A DNA stretch of 5,656 nucleotides from Erysipelothrix sp. (GCA_030152625.1 JASLJD010000049.1:1-5656), one strand, 5' to 3'. Positions 1 to 5,516 are shown, counted from the stretch's first letter. Made by a program: numbers and translations. Notes: generated by a model not told the origin, from the sequence alone.

Positions 1-2
1 AC

Positions 3-78
3 GGTCCAGTGGTGTAGCGGTTAACATGCCTGCCTGTCACGCAGGAGATCGCGGGTTCGATTCCCGTCTGGACCGCCA
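3..78 (+). tRNA. tRNA-Asp (anticodon GTC)
   Basis: This is a complete 76-nt cloverleaf. The 7-bp acceptor stem pairs GGTCCAG (3-9) with CTGGACC (68-74). It is followed by discriminator G75 and an encoded CCA (76-78). The anticodon stem CCTGC/GCAGG encloses loop CTGTCAC, which places anticodon GTC at 36-38 and so decodes GAC/GAU as aspartate. The T arm has the usual GGTTCGATTCC core. It lies 6 bp upstream of tRNA-Gly and shares its terminator. With only 2 bp of upstream sequence and no promoter in view, it is probably an internal member of a longer tRNA operon that starts left of the window. Confidence 0.97.
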
Positions 79-84
79 TTTTAT

Positions 85-158
85 GCGGGTGTAGTTCAGT
101 GGTAGAACGCAACCTTGCCAAGGTTGAGGCGGGGGTTCAATTCCCCTCACCCGCTCCA
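85..158 (+). tRNA. tRNA-Gly (anticodon GCC)
   Basis: This is a complete 74-nt cloverleaf. The acceptor stem pairs GCGGGTG (85-91) with CACCCGC (148-154), followed by discriminator T155 and an encoded CCA (156-158). The anticodon stem CAACC/GGTTG encloses loop TTGCCAA, with anticodon GCC at 117-119 decoding GGC/GGU. The T arm contains GGGGGTTCAATTCCCC. It is the last tRNA of the cluster, because a strong intrinsic terminator follows 15 bp downstream. Confidence 0.97.
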
Positions 159-173
159 TTTAATCAAAGAACT

Positions 174-197
174 AGAGAGCTTCGGCTCTCTTTTTTT
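174..197 (+). terminator. Intrinsic terminator of the tRNA operon
   Basis: AGAGAGC (174-180) pairs perfectly with GCTCTCT (185-191) around a TTCG tetraloop closed by C-G, which is the very stable cUUCGg form. A run of seven T (191-197) follows. The position just after tRNA-Gly marks the end of the stable-RNA transcript and insulates the next operon. Confidence 0.93.
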
Positions 198-236
198 ATG
201 TTTGAAACACAGATGAAAACCTCCTTGTTTTAACTA

Positions 237-245
237 TGATATAAT
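237..245 (+). promoter_or_regulatory. Extended -10 promoter of the release-factor-like operon
   Basis: TATAAT at 240-245 is a perfect sigma-A -10 box, preceded by TG at 237-238 (TGaTATAAT, the extended -10 form). No good -35 hexamer sits 16-18 bp upstream, which fits dependence on the extended element. Transcription would start near 252, giving a leader of about 42 nt before the ATG at 294. Confidence 0.75.
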
Positions 246-255
246 AGAGATGTAA

Positions 256-273
256 TGAAAGCGGTTTATTTCA
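256..273 (+). promoter_or_regulatory. Possible cre-like (CcpA) site in the leader
   Basis: Bases 256-269 match 12 of 14 positions of the catabolite-responsive element consensus TGWAANCGNTNWCA. The left arm TGAAA, the central CG and the T-rich right arm are present, but the final CA is AT. A spaced inverted repeat, TGAAA-N8-TTTCA, also covers 256-273, so another palindromic operator is possible. The site lies just downstream of the predicted transcription start, where a bound repressor would block initiation or elongation. The window shows no ccpA gene, so this rests on a motif match alone. Confidence 0.35.
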
Positions 274-293
274 AAGAAAGGGAGATGCAATTT

Positions 294-1400
294 ATGCAAA
301 GATATCTAACGGACGCTTTTCCGCCAAGTATCATTGAGCAAAAATCAGATGTAAAATTGTCTATCTACATGCCAACTCATCGCACTGCACCCGACAATAA
401 ACAAGATCCCTTACGATTTAAAAACCTTCTTAAGGAAGTTGAAAAGAAGCTTGAGGGAAATCCGCACCAGAAATCAATCCTTGAAAAACTAGAGGATCTA
501 GCCATGGATCTTGATTTTTGGATTTACAATAAAGACGGTCTCGTCATTCTCATGAATGAAAAAGAAATGTTTATCTATCGTTTAAATCGTAAAGTAAAAG
601 ACCTTGTTTATTATGGAGATTATTTCTATCTCAAACCGCTTATTATGAACTATCAATCCGATCACCAATATTATGCACTGGGCCTTGCACGAGATCACTT
701 CAAGCTTTTCAAAGGAAATCGCTACGGTTTCCACGAAGTCGATCTCAAAGAACATCCAAACACACTTGAAGAAGTGGTTGGGGATGAAGTGAAAGGAAGA
801 ACTCTCAACTTCGGAGGTTACGGTGGACGAAACACCCAATACCATGGCCACCATACTCGAAGCGAAGAAGAAAAAGAAGATACACGAAAATTCTTTCACT
901 ATGTTGATGATCTTGTCATGAATAAATTCACTGAAAAGTATCGGGTCCCACTCATTCTTGTTTCACTTCCAGAACATCAAGGAAGTTTTCGCGCAATGAG
1001 TCAGAATCCACGTCTTTTAGAAAAAGGTGTCGATAAAGCCTACTCTTCAATTTCTGAAAATGAATTCAAAGAAACCATGTGGGAAGTCTTAGAACCACTT
1101 TACTTAGATAAAACTGCAAAATTAGTTCAAAAATTCCATGAACAAGCGAGCACCGATATCATTCAAGAAGTTATTGTAGCTCTTCAAGAAGCACGTGTTC
1201 AGACTTTAGTTCTTGAATTAGATAAACAAATTAAGGGCCATGTTTTCTTAGAGGAAATGCGATATGAATTAGATGATGCGGGCGAAGACATCTTCAACAT
1301 TCTCGCTCAAGAAGCTCTTCGTCAAAGATTAGAAGTTGTCATTCTACCCAAAGAACGCATGCCAAGCGATAAAGGACTCTTTGCAATCTTACGATATTAA
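294..1400 (+). CDS. baeRF-like protein (bacterial member of the archaeo-eukaryotic release factor superfamily)
   Basis: The 368-residue product is predicted cytosolic and resembles the bacterial archaeo-eukaryotic release factor (baeRF) group, proposed from comparative genomics to act in ribosome rescue or quality control. Visible hallmarks are SIYMPTHR (23-30), QDPLRFKNLL (37-46) and the C-terminal LPKERMPSDKGLFAILRY. The middle follows the eRF1 domain 2 layout: a strand around ALGLARDHFKLFKGNRYGF, a Gly/His-rich loop at about 172-187 (FGGYGGRNTQYHGHH) where eRF1 has GGQ, an acidic helix, then PLILVSLPEH. The C-terminal third looks like the eRF1/pelota domain 3. I chose ATG 294 because AAAGGGAG (277-284) lies 9 bp upstream. 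In-frame ATGs at 255 and 285 lack a usable site, and 255 sits almost on the predicted transcription start. The winged-helix gene follows after 28 bp with no terminator between, so the two are probably cotranscribed. The family match is from memory of conserved motifs, and the exact baeRF subfamily and biochemical activity are not certain. Confidence 0.72.
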   Translation: MQRYLTDAFPPSIIEQKSDVKLSIYMPTHRTAPDNKQDPLRFKNLLKEVEKKLEGNPHQKSILEKLEDLAMDLDFWIYNKDGLVILMNEKEMFIYRLNRKVKDLVYYGDYFYLKPLIMNYQSDHQYYALGLARDHFKLFKGNRYGFHEVDLKEHPNTLEEVVGDEVKGRTLNFGGYGGRNTQYHGHHTRSEEEKEDTRKFFHYVDDLVMNKFTEKYRVPLILVSLPEHQGSFRAMSQNPRLLEKGVDKAYSSISENEFKETMWEVLEPLYLDKTAKLVQKFHEQASTDIIQEVIVALQEARVQTLVLELDKQIKGHVFLEEMRYELDDAGEDIFNILAQEALRQRLEVVILPKERMPSDKGLFAILRY

Positions 1401-1428
1401 AAACTCGAAAAGAAAGTGAGGCATTCCA

Positions 1429-1713
1429 ATGAATGATTACCGTGTTTTAAAACTCATCATCGATGAAAACGATGGTGAAATCAGCTTCGAGGATGTCATG
1501 CGACTTTGTAAGCTCAGTCCAGATGAAACAGAATCTTGCATCAAATCCTTGAAAAAAAAGCAGTTGATTTATGAAGAAGCGACACATTACTTCCTGACCG
1601 AGAAAGGGAGAGTCACTTTTGCTAGCCACTTTTCAAAACAGATGATGCTTCTACTCATCGGGATTAGTTTGATCATCGCCACACTTTTTTATGTATATCA
1701 TTGGATTCATTAA
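1429..1713 (+). CDS. Small winged-helix protein with C-terminal transmembrane anchor
   Basis: This 94-residue protein has two visible parts. Residues 1-62 read as a winged helix-turn-helix: helices at about 3-13, 19-27 and 31-44 (the third Lys-rich, ending KSLKKK), then a beta-wing-like stretch ending YFLTEKGR. Residues 72-91 form one strongly hydrophobic segment (MMLLLIGISLIIATLFYVYH). There is no N-terminal signal peptide, so the likely topology is a cytoplasmic DNA- or protein-binding head held by a C-terminal tail anchor. AAAGTGAGG (1413-1421) lies 7 bp before the ATG. It sits 28 bp behind the release-factor-like gene and probably shares its transcript, and a terminator overlaps its stop codon. 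I recognise no named family and infer no specific regulon. The head could bind a partner protein or RNA rather than DNA. Confidence 0.75.
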   Translation: MNDYRVLKLIIDENDGEISFEDVMRLCKLSPDETESCIKSLKKKQLIYEEATHYFLTEKGRVTFASHFSKQMMLLLIGISLIIATLFYVYHWIH

Positions 1714-1743
1714 AAAAATCGTCCTTCACAGGGACGATTTTTT
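1713..1743. terminator. Bidirectional terminator between convergent genes
   Basis: AAAAAATCGTCC (1713-1724) pairs perfectly with GGACGATTTTTT (1732-1743) around a 7-nt loop. Read rightward it ends in a T-run (1738-1743) and terminates the winged-helix operon. Read leftward it ends in the T-run complementary to 1712-1718 and terminates the oxidoreductase gene. It begins at the last base of the rightward stop codon (1711-1713). The leftward stop codon (1726-1728) lies in its loop. Confidence 0.9.
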
Positions 1744-2793
1744 AATACCAAAACAAGAAGGTGCATACATCCGATCCTCTTTCACTTCTCTTCCTTTAAT
1801 CATTTCTGATAAGCGATAAGCAAGGTAAGGACCTGTTGTCAGACCAGATGAGCCTAAGCCACCGGCTAAATATAAAGATTCTTCAACTTTTCCATAAATA
1901 GGAACTCCTTCCTTCGTTTGTGAGCGAAAACCTCTTTTCGTTTCGCTAACAGTAAAAGCTTTCAATTCTGGAAGCATTTCTTTAGCAATACGTTCCATCT
2001 TTTCAAGAACTTCTTTATTAGGTTCATCTTCTGTAATCAAAACATCCTCATGACTTGCGCCAACAACCAAGCGATTGTTTTCTTGAAACAAATAATCATA
2101 CTCTCCTTGTGGGATAATCAAAGGCCAACGATTCTCTGGCATCCCATCAAAAACAATCAATTCACCCTTTTGTTCTCGGAAACTTGATTCATAACCCAAA
2201 TCATCTAAAACATATCCGGTCCAAGCCCCTGTAGCCAAAACAACTCGATCATATGGTTTTTGATCAACATACCACTGGTCCCCTTCTTGTTCTACATCAA
2301 CCATTTTAAAAACTCGCTTTACACCTCTTTGATCAAGCTGTCGATTAATCGCTTCCAACAATTGCGATCCATCGATTTGAAAAGACCCTTGAACCCATAT
2401 CCCCCGCTCAAATTGAAAACCAAGCGGAGAAACAAAGCCCGCCCCCTCAACCTCAGCAATTTTCTCCATTGCTGGAGCATTCTCAAAACGTTTTTTTGCA
2501 ATCCGTAAAAGTTTTTCATGTTGACGAGGGTGAACATGCAAAGAACCACGATGAACTTTTAAATCCTGAGCCCCAACATCCTTTAAATACTGATCATAAA
2601 AATGAACACCCTTGTTAGCTAAGGCATACCATCGACGATTTCTTCTTTGATTCACCCAAGGACTCACAATACCAACCGCTGCTTTTGTCCCTTGAGCTTT
2701 TTGGGCATCATAAAGAACAACATCCATTTCATCACTCAAATAAAAAGCTGTGCTCGCCCCAACAATACCCCCACCAATAACTGCAATTTTCAT
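1726..2793 (-). CDS. FAD-dependent oxidoreductase of the D-amino-acid oxidase / glycine oxidase (DAO) family
   Basis: The 355-residue enzyme would oxidise an amino acid or related amine to the imino or keto product using FAD. The Rossmann dinucleotide motif is at the extreme N terminus (GGGIVG, 7-12), with an acidic residue, D29, at the end of the second strand for the ribose. Further DAO-family marks are VQGSFQIDGSQLLEAI (134-149), ATGAWT (187-192), GFRSQTKEG with R290 where relatives bind the substrate carboxylate, and the FAD-binding AGGLGSSGLTTGP (310-322). Length is normal for the group. There is no signal peptide, so it is cytosolic or peripheral. The ATG has TGAGGTG (plus-strand 2802-2808) 8 bp upstream. 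Its last codons form one arm of the downstream terminator. It diverges from the ankyrin gene. The exact substrate (glycine, sarcosine, a D-amino acid or other) and whether it is an oxidase or a dehydrogenase cannot be read from the sequence. Confidence 0.88.
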   Translation of the reverse strand: MKIAVIGGGIVGASTAFYLSDEMDVVLYDAQKAQGTKAAVGIVSPWVNQRRNRRWYALANKGVHFYDQYLKDVGAQDLKVHRGSLHVHPRQHEKLLRIAKKRFENAPAMEKIAEVEGAGFVSPLGFQFERGIWVQGSFQIDGSQLLEAINRQLDQRGVKRVFKMVDVEQEGDQWYVDQKPYDRVVLATGAWTGYVLDDLGYESSFREQKGELIVFDGMPENRWPLIIPQGEYDYLFQENNRLVVGASHEDVLITEDEPNKEVLEKMERIAKEMLPELKAFTVSETKRGFRSQTKEGVPIYGKVEESLYLAGGLGSSGLTTGPYLAYRLSEMIKGREVKEDRMYAPSCFGIKKSSL

Positions 2794-2817
2794 TCTTTTT
2801 ACACCTCATTATCGTTT

Positions 2818-2828
2818 ATCATATAACA
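2818..2828 (-). promoter_or_regulatory. Probable promoter of the oxidoreductase gene
   Basis: On the minus strand, TGTTATATGAT contains a TG followed by TATATG (plus 2820-2825), or alternatively a better hexamer TATGAT (plus 2818-2823). Either places transcription start at about 2811-2813, just before the ribosome binding site at 2802-2808. No convincing -35 box is visible. The AACAGTTT repeat at 2825-2832 touches its upstream edge. Confidence 0.45.
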
Positions 2829-2850
2829 GTTTTTAGATAATAAACAGTTT
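2825..2850. repeat. Paired AACAGTTT direct repeats between divergent promoters
   Basis: AACAGTTT occurs at 2825-2832 and again at 2843-2850, exactly 18 bp apart. Each copy is a small odd-centred palindrome (AAC-A-GTT, and AAAC-A-GTTT in the second). The first copy touches the oxidoreductase -10 region. The second lies in the spacer of the ankyrin-gene promoter. Together they could be a two-site operator, but the sequence is AT-rich and short motifs recur by chance. Confidence 0.35.
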
Positions 2851-2861
2851 CATGCTATAAT
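2832..2861 (+). promoter_or_regulatory. Extended -10 promoter of the ankyrin-repeat gene
   Basis: TATAAT at 2856-2861 is preceded by TG at 2853-2854 (TGcTATAAT). A 4/6 -35 box, TTTAGA (2832-2837), lies 18 bp upstream. Transcription would start near 2868, directly at the ribosome binding site AAGGAGG (2869-2875), so the leader is only about 14 nt. Confidence 0.75.
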
Positions 2862-2881
2862 ATAGGTGAAGGAGGGTTATC

Positions 2882-3475
2882 GTGCAAGCAATTTTTAAAG
2901 CAATAGAAGACTCTGATTTAAGTCAGGTCAAGGCAATAATTGAAGACAATCCAGAACTTGTGAATGTCATCGCCAGCGGTAATAAAAAGATTGAGGGTAA
3001 ATCGCCGTTGCAATATGCAATTGATACCGATAATTGTGAAATCGCCCATCATCTCTTAGACCAAGGTGCTGACATTCATTTTGTTGGAGCAGCAAGCTTG
3101 GATGGATGGGAAATGCCGATCTTACATGTATCAATCAAGGCAACCATTCGCAATAGCCGCTTTCCACGAAGAGAAGTCGACGGACCCAAAAATGATGGTG
3201 TCTTATTTAATGAACACCTCAAGCTTTTGGAACGCATTCTTAAAGAAGGCGCCGATGTACACCAACAAGATTCCTACGGGAACTTACCGGTAATGCGAGC
3301 TGTTCTTGATGCCTTAAATCTCGATTTATCCATTACTGATGACGAACTCGACGAAGATTTAGAAACGATTTTTAAACTTCTTCTTGATTATGGTTGCGAT
3401 CTTAAAGAACGTACCGAGACAAGAAAGTCTGTGGAAGAAATGTTCCGCAATAATGTCGTTCTCGATTATTTCTAA
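2882..3475 (+). CDS. Ankyrin-repeat protein
   Basis: The 197-residue product lacks a signal peptide or membrane segment, so it is predicted cytosolic. It is made almost wholly of degenerate ankyrin repeats, which mediate protein-protein contacts. Repeat-like units are at about 1-28 (AIFKAIEDSDLSQVKAIIED), 39-66 (SPLQYAI...HHLLDQGADIH), 78-127 (PILHVSI...LLERILKEGADVH) and 133-175 (GNLPVMRAV...LLLDYGCDL). The third unit carries a basic insertion (about 88-105). The fourth carries an acidic one (about 148-161, with DDELDEDLE). Translation starts at GTG 2882, with AAGGAGG (2869-2875) 6 bp upstream, and no in-frame ATG is as well placed. It is transcribed alone and diverges from the oxidoreductase. 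The fold is clear, but the partner and role are unknown. Confidence 0.85.
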   Translation: MQAIFKAIEDSDLSQVKAIIEDNPELVNVIASGNKKIEGKSPLQYAIDTDNCEIAHHLLDQGADIHFVGAASLDGWEMPILHVSIKATIRNSRFPRREVDGPKNDGVLFNEHLKLLERILKEGADVHQQDSYGNLPVMRAVLDALNLDLSITDDELDEDLETIFKLLLDYGCDLKERTETRKSVEEMFRNNVVLDYF

Positions 3476-3490
3476 AAACCTGCTTGCATT

Positions 3491-3522
3491 AAAAAAGACG
3501 CCACACAAGACGTCTTTTTTTT
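3491..3522. terminator. Bidirectional terminator between the ankyrin gene and nagA
   Basis: AAAAAAGACG (3491-3500) pairs with CGTCTTTTTT (3511-3520) around a 10-nt loop and is followed by T to 3522. It has T-runs in both reading directions. It lies between the rightward stop codon at 3473-3475 and the leftward nagA stop codon at 3527-3529, so it can end both transcripts. Confidence 0.88.
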
Positions 3523-3526
3523 ATGT

Positions 3527-4678
3527 TTATTTTTCGTAAGCAATTTGCCCACGAGCAATTGTTTTATGAATATTAATATCTTCATCAACAATCACAATAT
3601 CCGCATCCTTACCAATCGCAATACTTCCTTTACGATCGAAAACATTCAATTGCTTCGCACTGTTTTCACTCGACATCTTCACAATTTCATGCATCGAGCA
3701 AGATGTGTAATTTTTGAGGTTTCTTAAAACAAAATCCATTTCAGCTACACTTCCAGCAAGGGCGCCGTTTGGAAGTCGAGCTTCACTGCCTCTTTTGCTT
3801 ACCGTCTGGCCACCAAATTCATACTCTCCATCTTCAAGACCCTTCGCACGCATGGAATCTGTGATAGCAATCATTTTTTCAGGTCCTTTAATCTCATAGG
3901 TCGTTTTGATCACAGATGGATGCAAATGAATACCATCCATAATCATTTCCACCTTCAATTCATCGTGTAAAAACCCAGCCGTGACAACTCCCGGGTTGCG
4001 GTGATGGTGAGGCGTCATTGCATTGTGAAAGTGCGTTAAGTTCAACAGTCCTTCCGGAATAAGTGCTTCAATCTGTTCAAGACTGGCATCGGTATGACCT
4101 GCAGAAGGCATGACACCTAAAGATTTGAGATATTGTGTGAAGCCTTCTTCAGCCTCTTCAGGAGCATACGTAATCATTTTTATTGTATGGCGTGAACTTT
4201 CCCAAAAACGATCGAAATGTTCTTTGCTTGGTTGAAGTAAAAATTTTGGATTTTGAGCACCCACATGATGGGGAGAAATAAACGGCCCTTCTAAATGAAC
4301 GCCTAAAATTTCAGCTTCTCCAGCCTGGTTTTTTTCCATAGCATCCGCAACAGCCGCAACAGCGCGATCGATCACTTCGGGTGCCTGAGTCATGGTTGTC
4401 GCAAGATAGGATGTTGTCCCTTCACTCGGTAAGAAGCGAGCCATCTTGAGATTACCCTTAAGATCTGCATCCATTGCATCAACACCTGCCGCACCATGAA
4501 TATGTTGATCGATAAATCCAGGTAGAACATGAAGCCCTTCCGCATCAATCACTGTATCCACATTTTTAGGTGCATCTTTCATTAAACCATAATTTTTAAT
4601 TTTATCGTTTTCAATTTCTACAAAAGCATCTTCCAAAACTTGAGTTTCCAAATAAACTCTTGCGTTAATAATTAACAT
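3527..4678 (-). CDS. nagA: N-acetylglucosamine-6-phosphate deacetylase
   Basis: NagA hydrolyses GlcNAc-6-phosphate to glucosamine-6-phosphate and acetate in the cytosol. This is the committed step of N-acetylglucosamine use and of recycled cell-wall amino sugar. The 383-residue protein is full length. It has the amidohydrolase layout: an N-terminal beta-sandwich strand set, PGFIDQHIHG with metal-type H59-x-H61, LEGPF with metal ligand E130, SAGHTDA with H195, THFHNAM with H216, DGIHLHP with substrate-site H251, ITDSM with catalytic D274, and a C-terminal GSIAIGKDADIVIVD returning strand. These match E. coli E131, H195, H216 and D273 from memory. I start at 4678 (MLIINARVYLE) because AGGAGG (plus 4685-4690) lies 6 bp upstream. 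A further in-frame ATG at 4741 lies upstream of the promoter -10 and has no ribosome binding site. nagB is divergent rather than downstream. Confidence 0.96.
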   Translation of the reverse strand: MLIINARVYLETQVLEDAFVEIENDKIKNYGLMKDAPKNVDTVIDAEGLHVLPGFIDQHIHGAAGVDAMDADLKGNLKMARFLPSEGTTSYLATTMTQAPEVIDRAVAAVADAMEKNQAGEAEILGVHLEGPFISPHHVGAQNPKFLLQPSKEHFDRFWESSRHTIKMITYAPEEAEEGFTQYLKSLGVMPSAGHTDASLEQIEALIPEGLLNLTHFHNAMTPHHHRNPGVVTAGFLHDELKVEMIMDGIHLHPSVIKTTYEIKGPEKMIAITDSMRAKGLEDGEYEFGGQTVSKRGSEARLPNGALAGSVAEMDFVLRNLKNYTSCSMHEIVKMSSENSAKQLNVFDRKGSIAIGKDADIVIVDEDINIHKTIARGQIAYEK

Positions 4679-4703
4679 GATTAACCTCCTCATTGTCAAA
4701 TTA

Positions 4704-4712
4704 ATTATAACA
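4704..4712 (-). promoter_or_regulatory. Extended -10 promoter of nagA
   Basis: On the minus strand, TATAAT lies at 4709-4704 preceded by TG at 4712-4711 (TGtTATAAT). The -35 region 17 bp upstream is weak (GTGAAC, plus 4727-4732). Predicted transcription start is about 4697, leaving roughly 19 nt of leader that is mostly ribosome binding site. Confidence 0.72.
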
Positions 4713-4723
4713 CGTTCCGTTAT
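4707..4723. promoter_or_regulatory. Possible operator ATAAC-N7-GTTAT over the nagA promoter
   Basis: ATAAC (4707-4711) and GTTAT (4719-4723) are perfect inverted repeats separated by 7 bp. The left arm overlaps the nagA -10 box and its TG extension, which is a good repressor position. It does not resemble the NagR/YvoA-type GntR site (TGGTCTAGACCA-like). A palindrome of two 5-base arms is weak evidence on its own. Confidence 0.3.
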
Positions 4724-4746
4724 CAAGTTCACTGTACTCACAAGTT
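4724..4746. repeat. CAAGTT direct repeats in the nagA-nagB intergenic region
   Basis: CAAGTT occurs at 4724-4729 and 4741-4746, offset by 17 bp. It sits between the two divergent -10 boxes and just upstream of the nagB -35. The second copy continues into CAAGTTTGCTTG (4741-4752), whose ends CAAG/CTTG are inverted. It may be a regulator half-site array or chance similarity. Confidence 0.25.
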
Positions 4747-4749
4747 TGC

Positions 4750-4778
4750 TTGCTCATGATTTAGGAATTTGTTATACT
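4750..4778 (+). promoter_or_regulatory. Promoter of nagB (extended -10)
   Basis: TATACT at 4773-4778 is a 5/6 -10 box with TG at 4770-4771. TTGCTC (4750-4755) provides the TTG of a -35 box at the ideal 17-bp spacing. Transcription would begin near 4785, at the edge of the ribosome binding site AGGAGGG (4786-4792), so the leader is about 18 nt. Confidence 0.75.
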
Positions 4779-4802
4779 TTTCGAGAGGAGGGAGTGTATT
4801 AA

Positions 4803-5516
4803 ATGAACGTAATTATTGTCGATACTCCAAAAAAAGGAGCAGAAAAAGGGCTTGAGATTATTCGCGAAGAAATGAACAGCGGAAATCTCAACGTTTTAGG
4901 TTTAGCTACAGGCAGTACACCAGAGGAAATGTATGCCATGATTCGAGAAAGTGATCTTGATTTTTCAAACACAATTTCTATTAACTTGGATGAGTACATT
5001 GGTCTTCCATCCGATCATGAACAAAGTTATCACTTTTTCATGAAAAAACATCTCTTTGATGCAAAACCATTTAAAGCAAGTTATTTGCCAAATGGTTTAG
5101 AAGAAGATGCGGAAAAAGAATGTGCTCGATACAATAAAATCATCGAAGACAATCCTATTGATTTGCAAATTCTTGGCCTTGGAACCAATGGTCATGTTGG
5201 CTTTAACGAACCGGGAGCATCTTTTGATTCTTTAACGGAAAAAGTTAAACTTGCCGATTCAACAATTGAAGCAAACTCACGTTTCTTTGAATCAAAAGAA
5301 GATGTACCACGTTATGCTTATTCGATGGGGATTAAATCGATCATGTCTGCAAAGAAAATTGTTCTCTTTGCTTATGGTGAAGCGAAAGCTGATGCTGTGA
5401 AGAAAATGATTGAAGGTCCTGTAACAGAAGATCTTCCTGCAAGTGCTTTACAAAATCATGATGATGTCACAATCGTTATTGATAAAGCAGCGGCTTCAAA
5501 ATTAAGTAAAAAATAA
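4803..5516 (+). CDS. nagB: Glucosamine-6-phosphate deaminase
   Basis: NagB converts glucosamine-6-phosphate to fructose-6-phosphate and ammonia, feeding amino sugar into glycolysis. It acts in the cytosol directly after NagA. The 237-residue protein shows the phosphate-binding loop ATGSTPEEM (35-43), catalytic NLDEYIGL with D63, and the signature LGLGTNGHVGFNEPG (124-138) with N129, H131 and E136. R160 and K195 fall where E. coli has its phosphate ligands R172 and K208. At about 240 residues it is the short Bacillus-type form. It lacks the C-terminal extension of the 266-residue E. coli enzyme and is probably not under GlcNAc-6-phosphate allosteric control. AGGAGGG (4786-4792) lies 10 bp before ATG 4803. 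It diverges from nagA with a separate promoter and is followed by its own terminator, so it appears monocistronic. Confidence 0.96.
   Translation: MNVIIVDTPKKGAEKGLEIIREEMNSGNLNVLGLATGSTPEEMYAMIRESDLDFSNTISINLDEYIGLPSDHEQSYHFFMKKHLFDAKPFKASYLPNGLEEDAEKECARYNKIIEDNPIDLQILGLGTNGHVGFNEPGASFDSLTEKVKLADSTIEANSRFFESKEDVPRYAYSMGIKSIMSAKKIVLFAYGEAKADAVKKMIEGPVTEDLPASALQNHDDVTIVIDKAAASKLSKK

Noticed and set aside
255..293. Upstream in-frame ATG at 255 (and ATG at 285) as start of the release-factor-like gene
   Set aside because: ATG 255 lies about 3 nt from the predicted transcription start and has no ribosome binding site. ATG 285 directly abuts the AAAGGGAG site. ATG 294 has ideal spacing, and conserved family sequence begins only after it.
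582..899. Open frames on the opposite strand of the release-factor-like gene, and similar frames inside the oxidoreductase, ankyrin, nagA and nagB genes
   Set aside because: They lie wholly within well-supported genes, lack ribosome binding sites, and have low-complexity or unfamily-like translations.
4717..4726. cre-like sequence TGATAACGG on the minus strand of the nagA-nagB gap
   Set aside because: It has at least three mismatches to the cre consensus, including an A in the left arm and the terminal CA, and is better explained as part of the ATAAC/GTTAT repeat.
4679..4741. Longer nagA reading from ATG 4741 (21 extra residues)
   Set aside because: The extension runs across the nagA -10 box and the ribosome binding site AGGAGG. 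The residues do not look like a NagA N terminus, and the shorter form matches the normal family length.
5194..5196. N129 of NagB where E. coli has the base D141, as a possible loss of activity
   Set aside because: The GxNGHxGFNEPG form is, to my knowledge, usual in Bacillus-type NagB proteins, and D63, H131 and E136 are intact.
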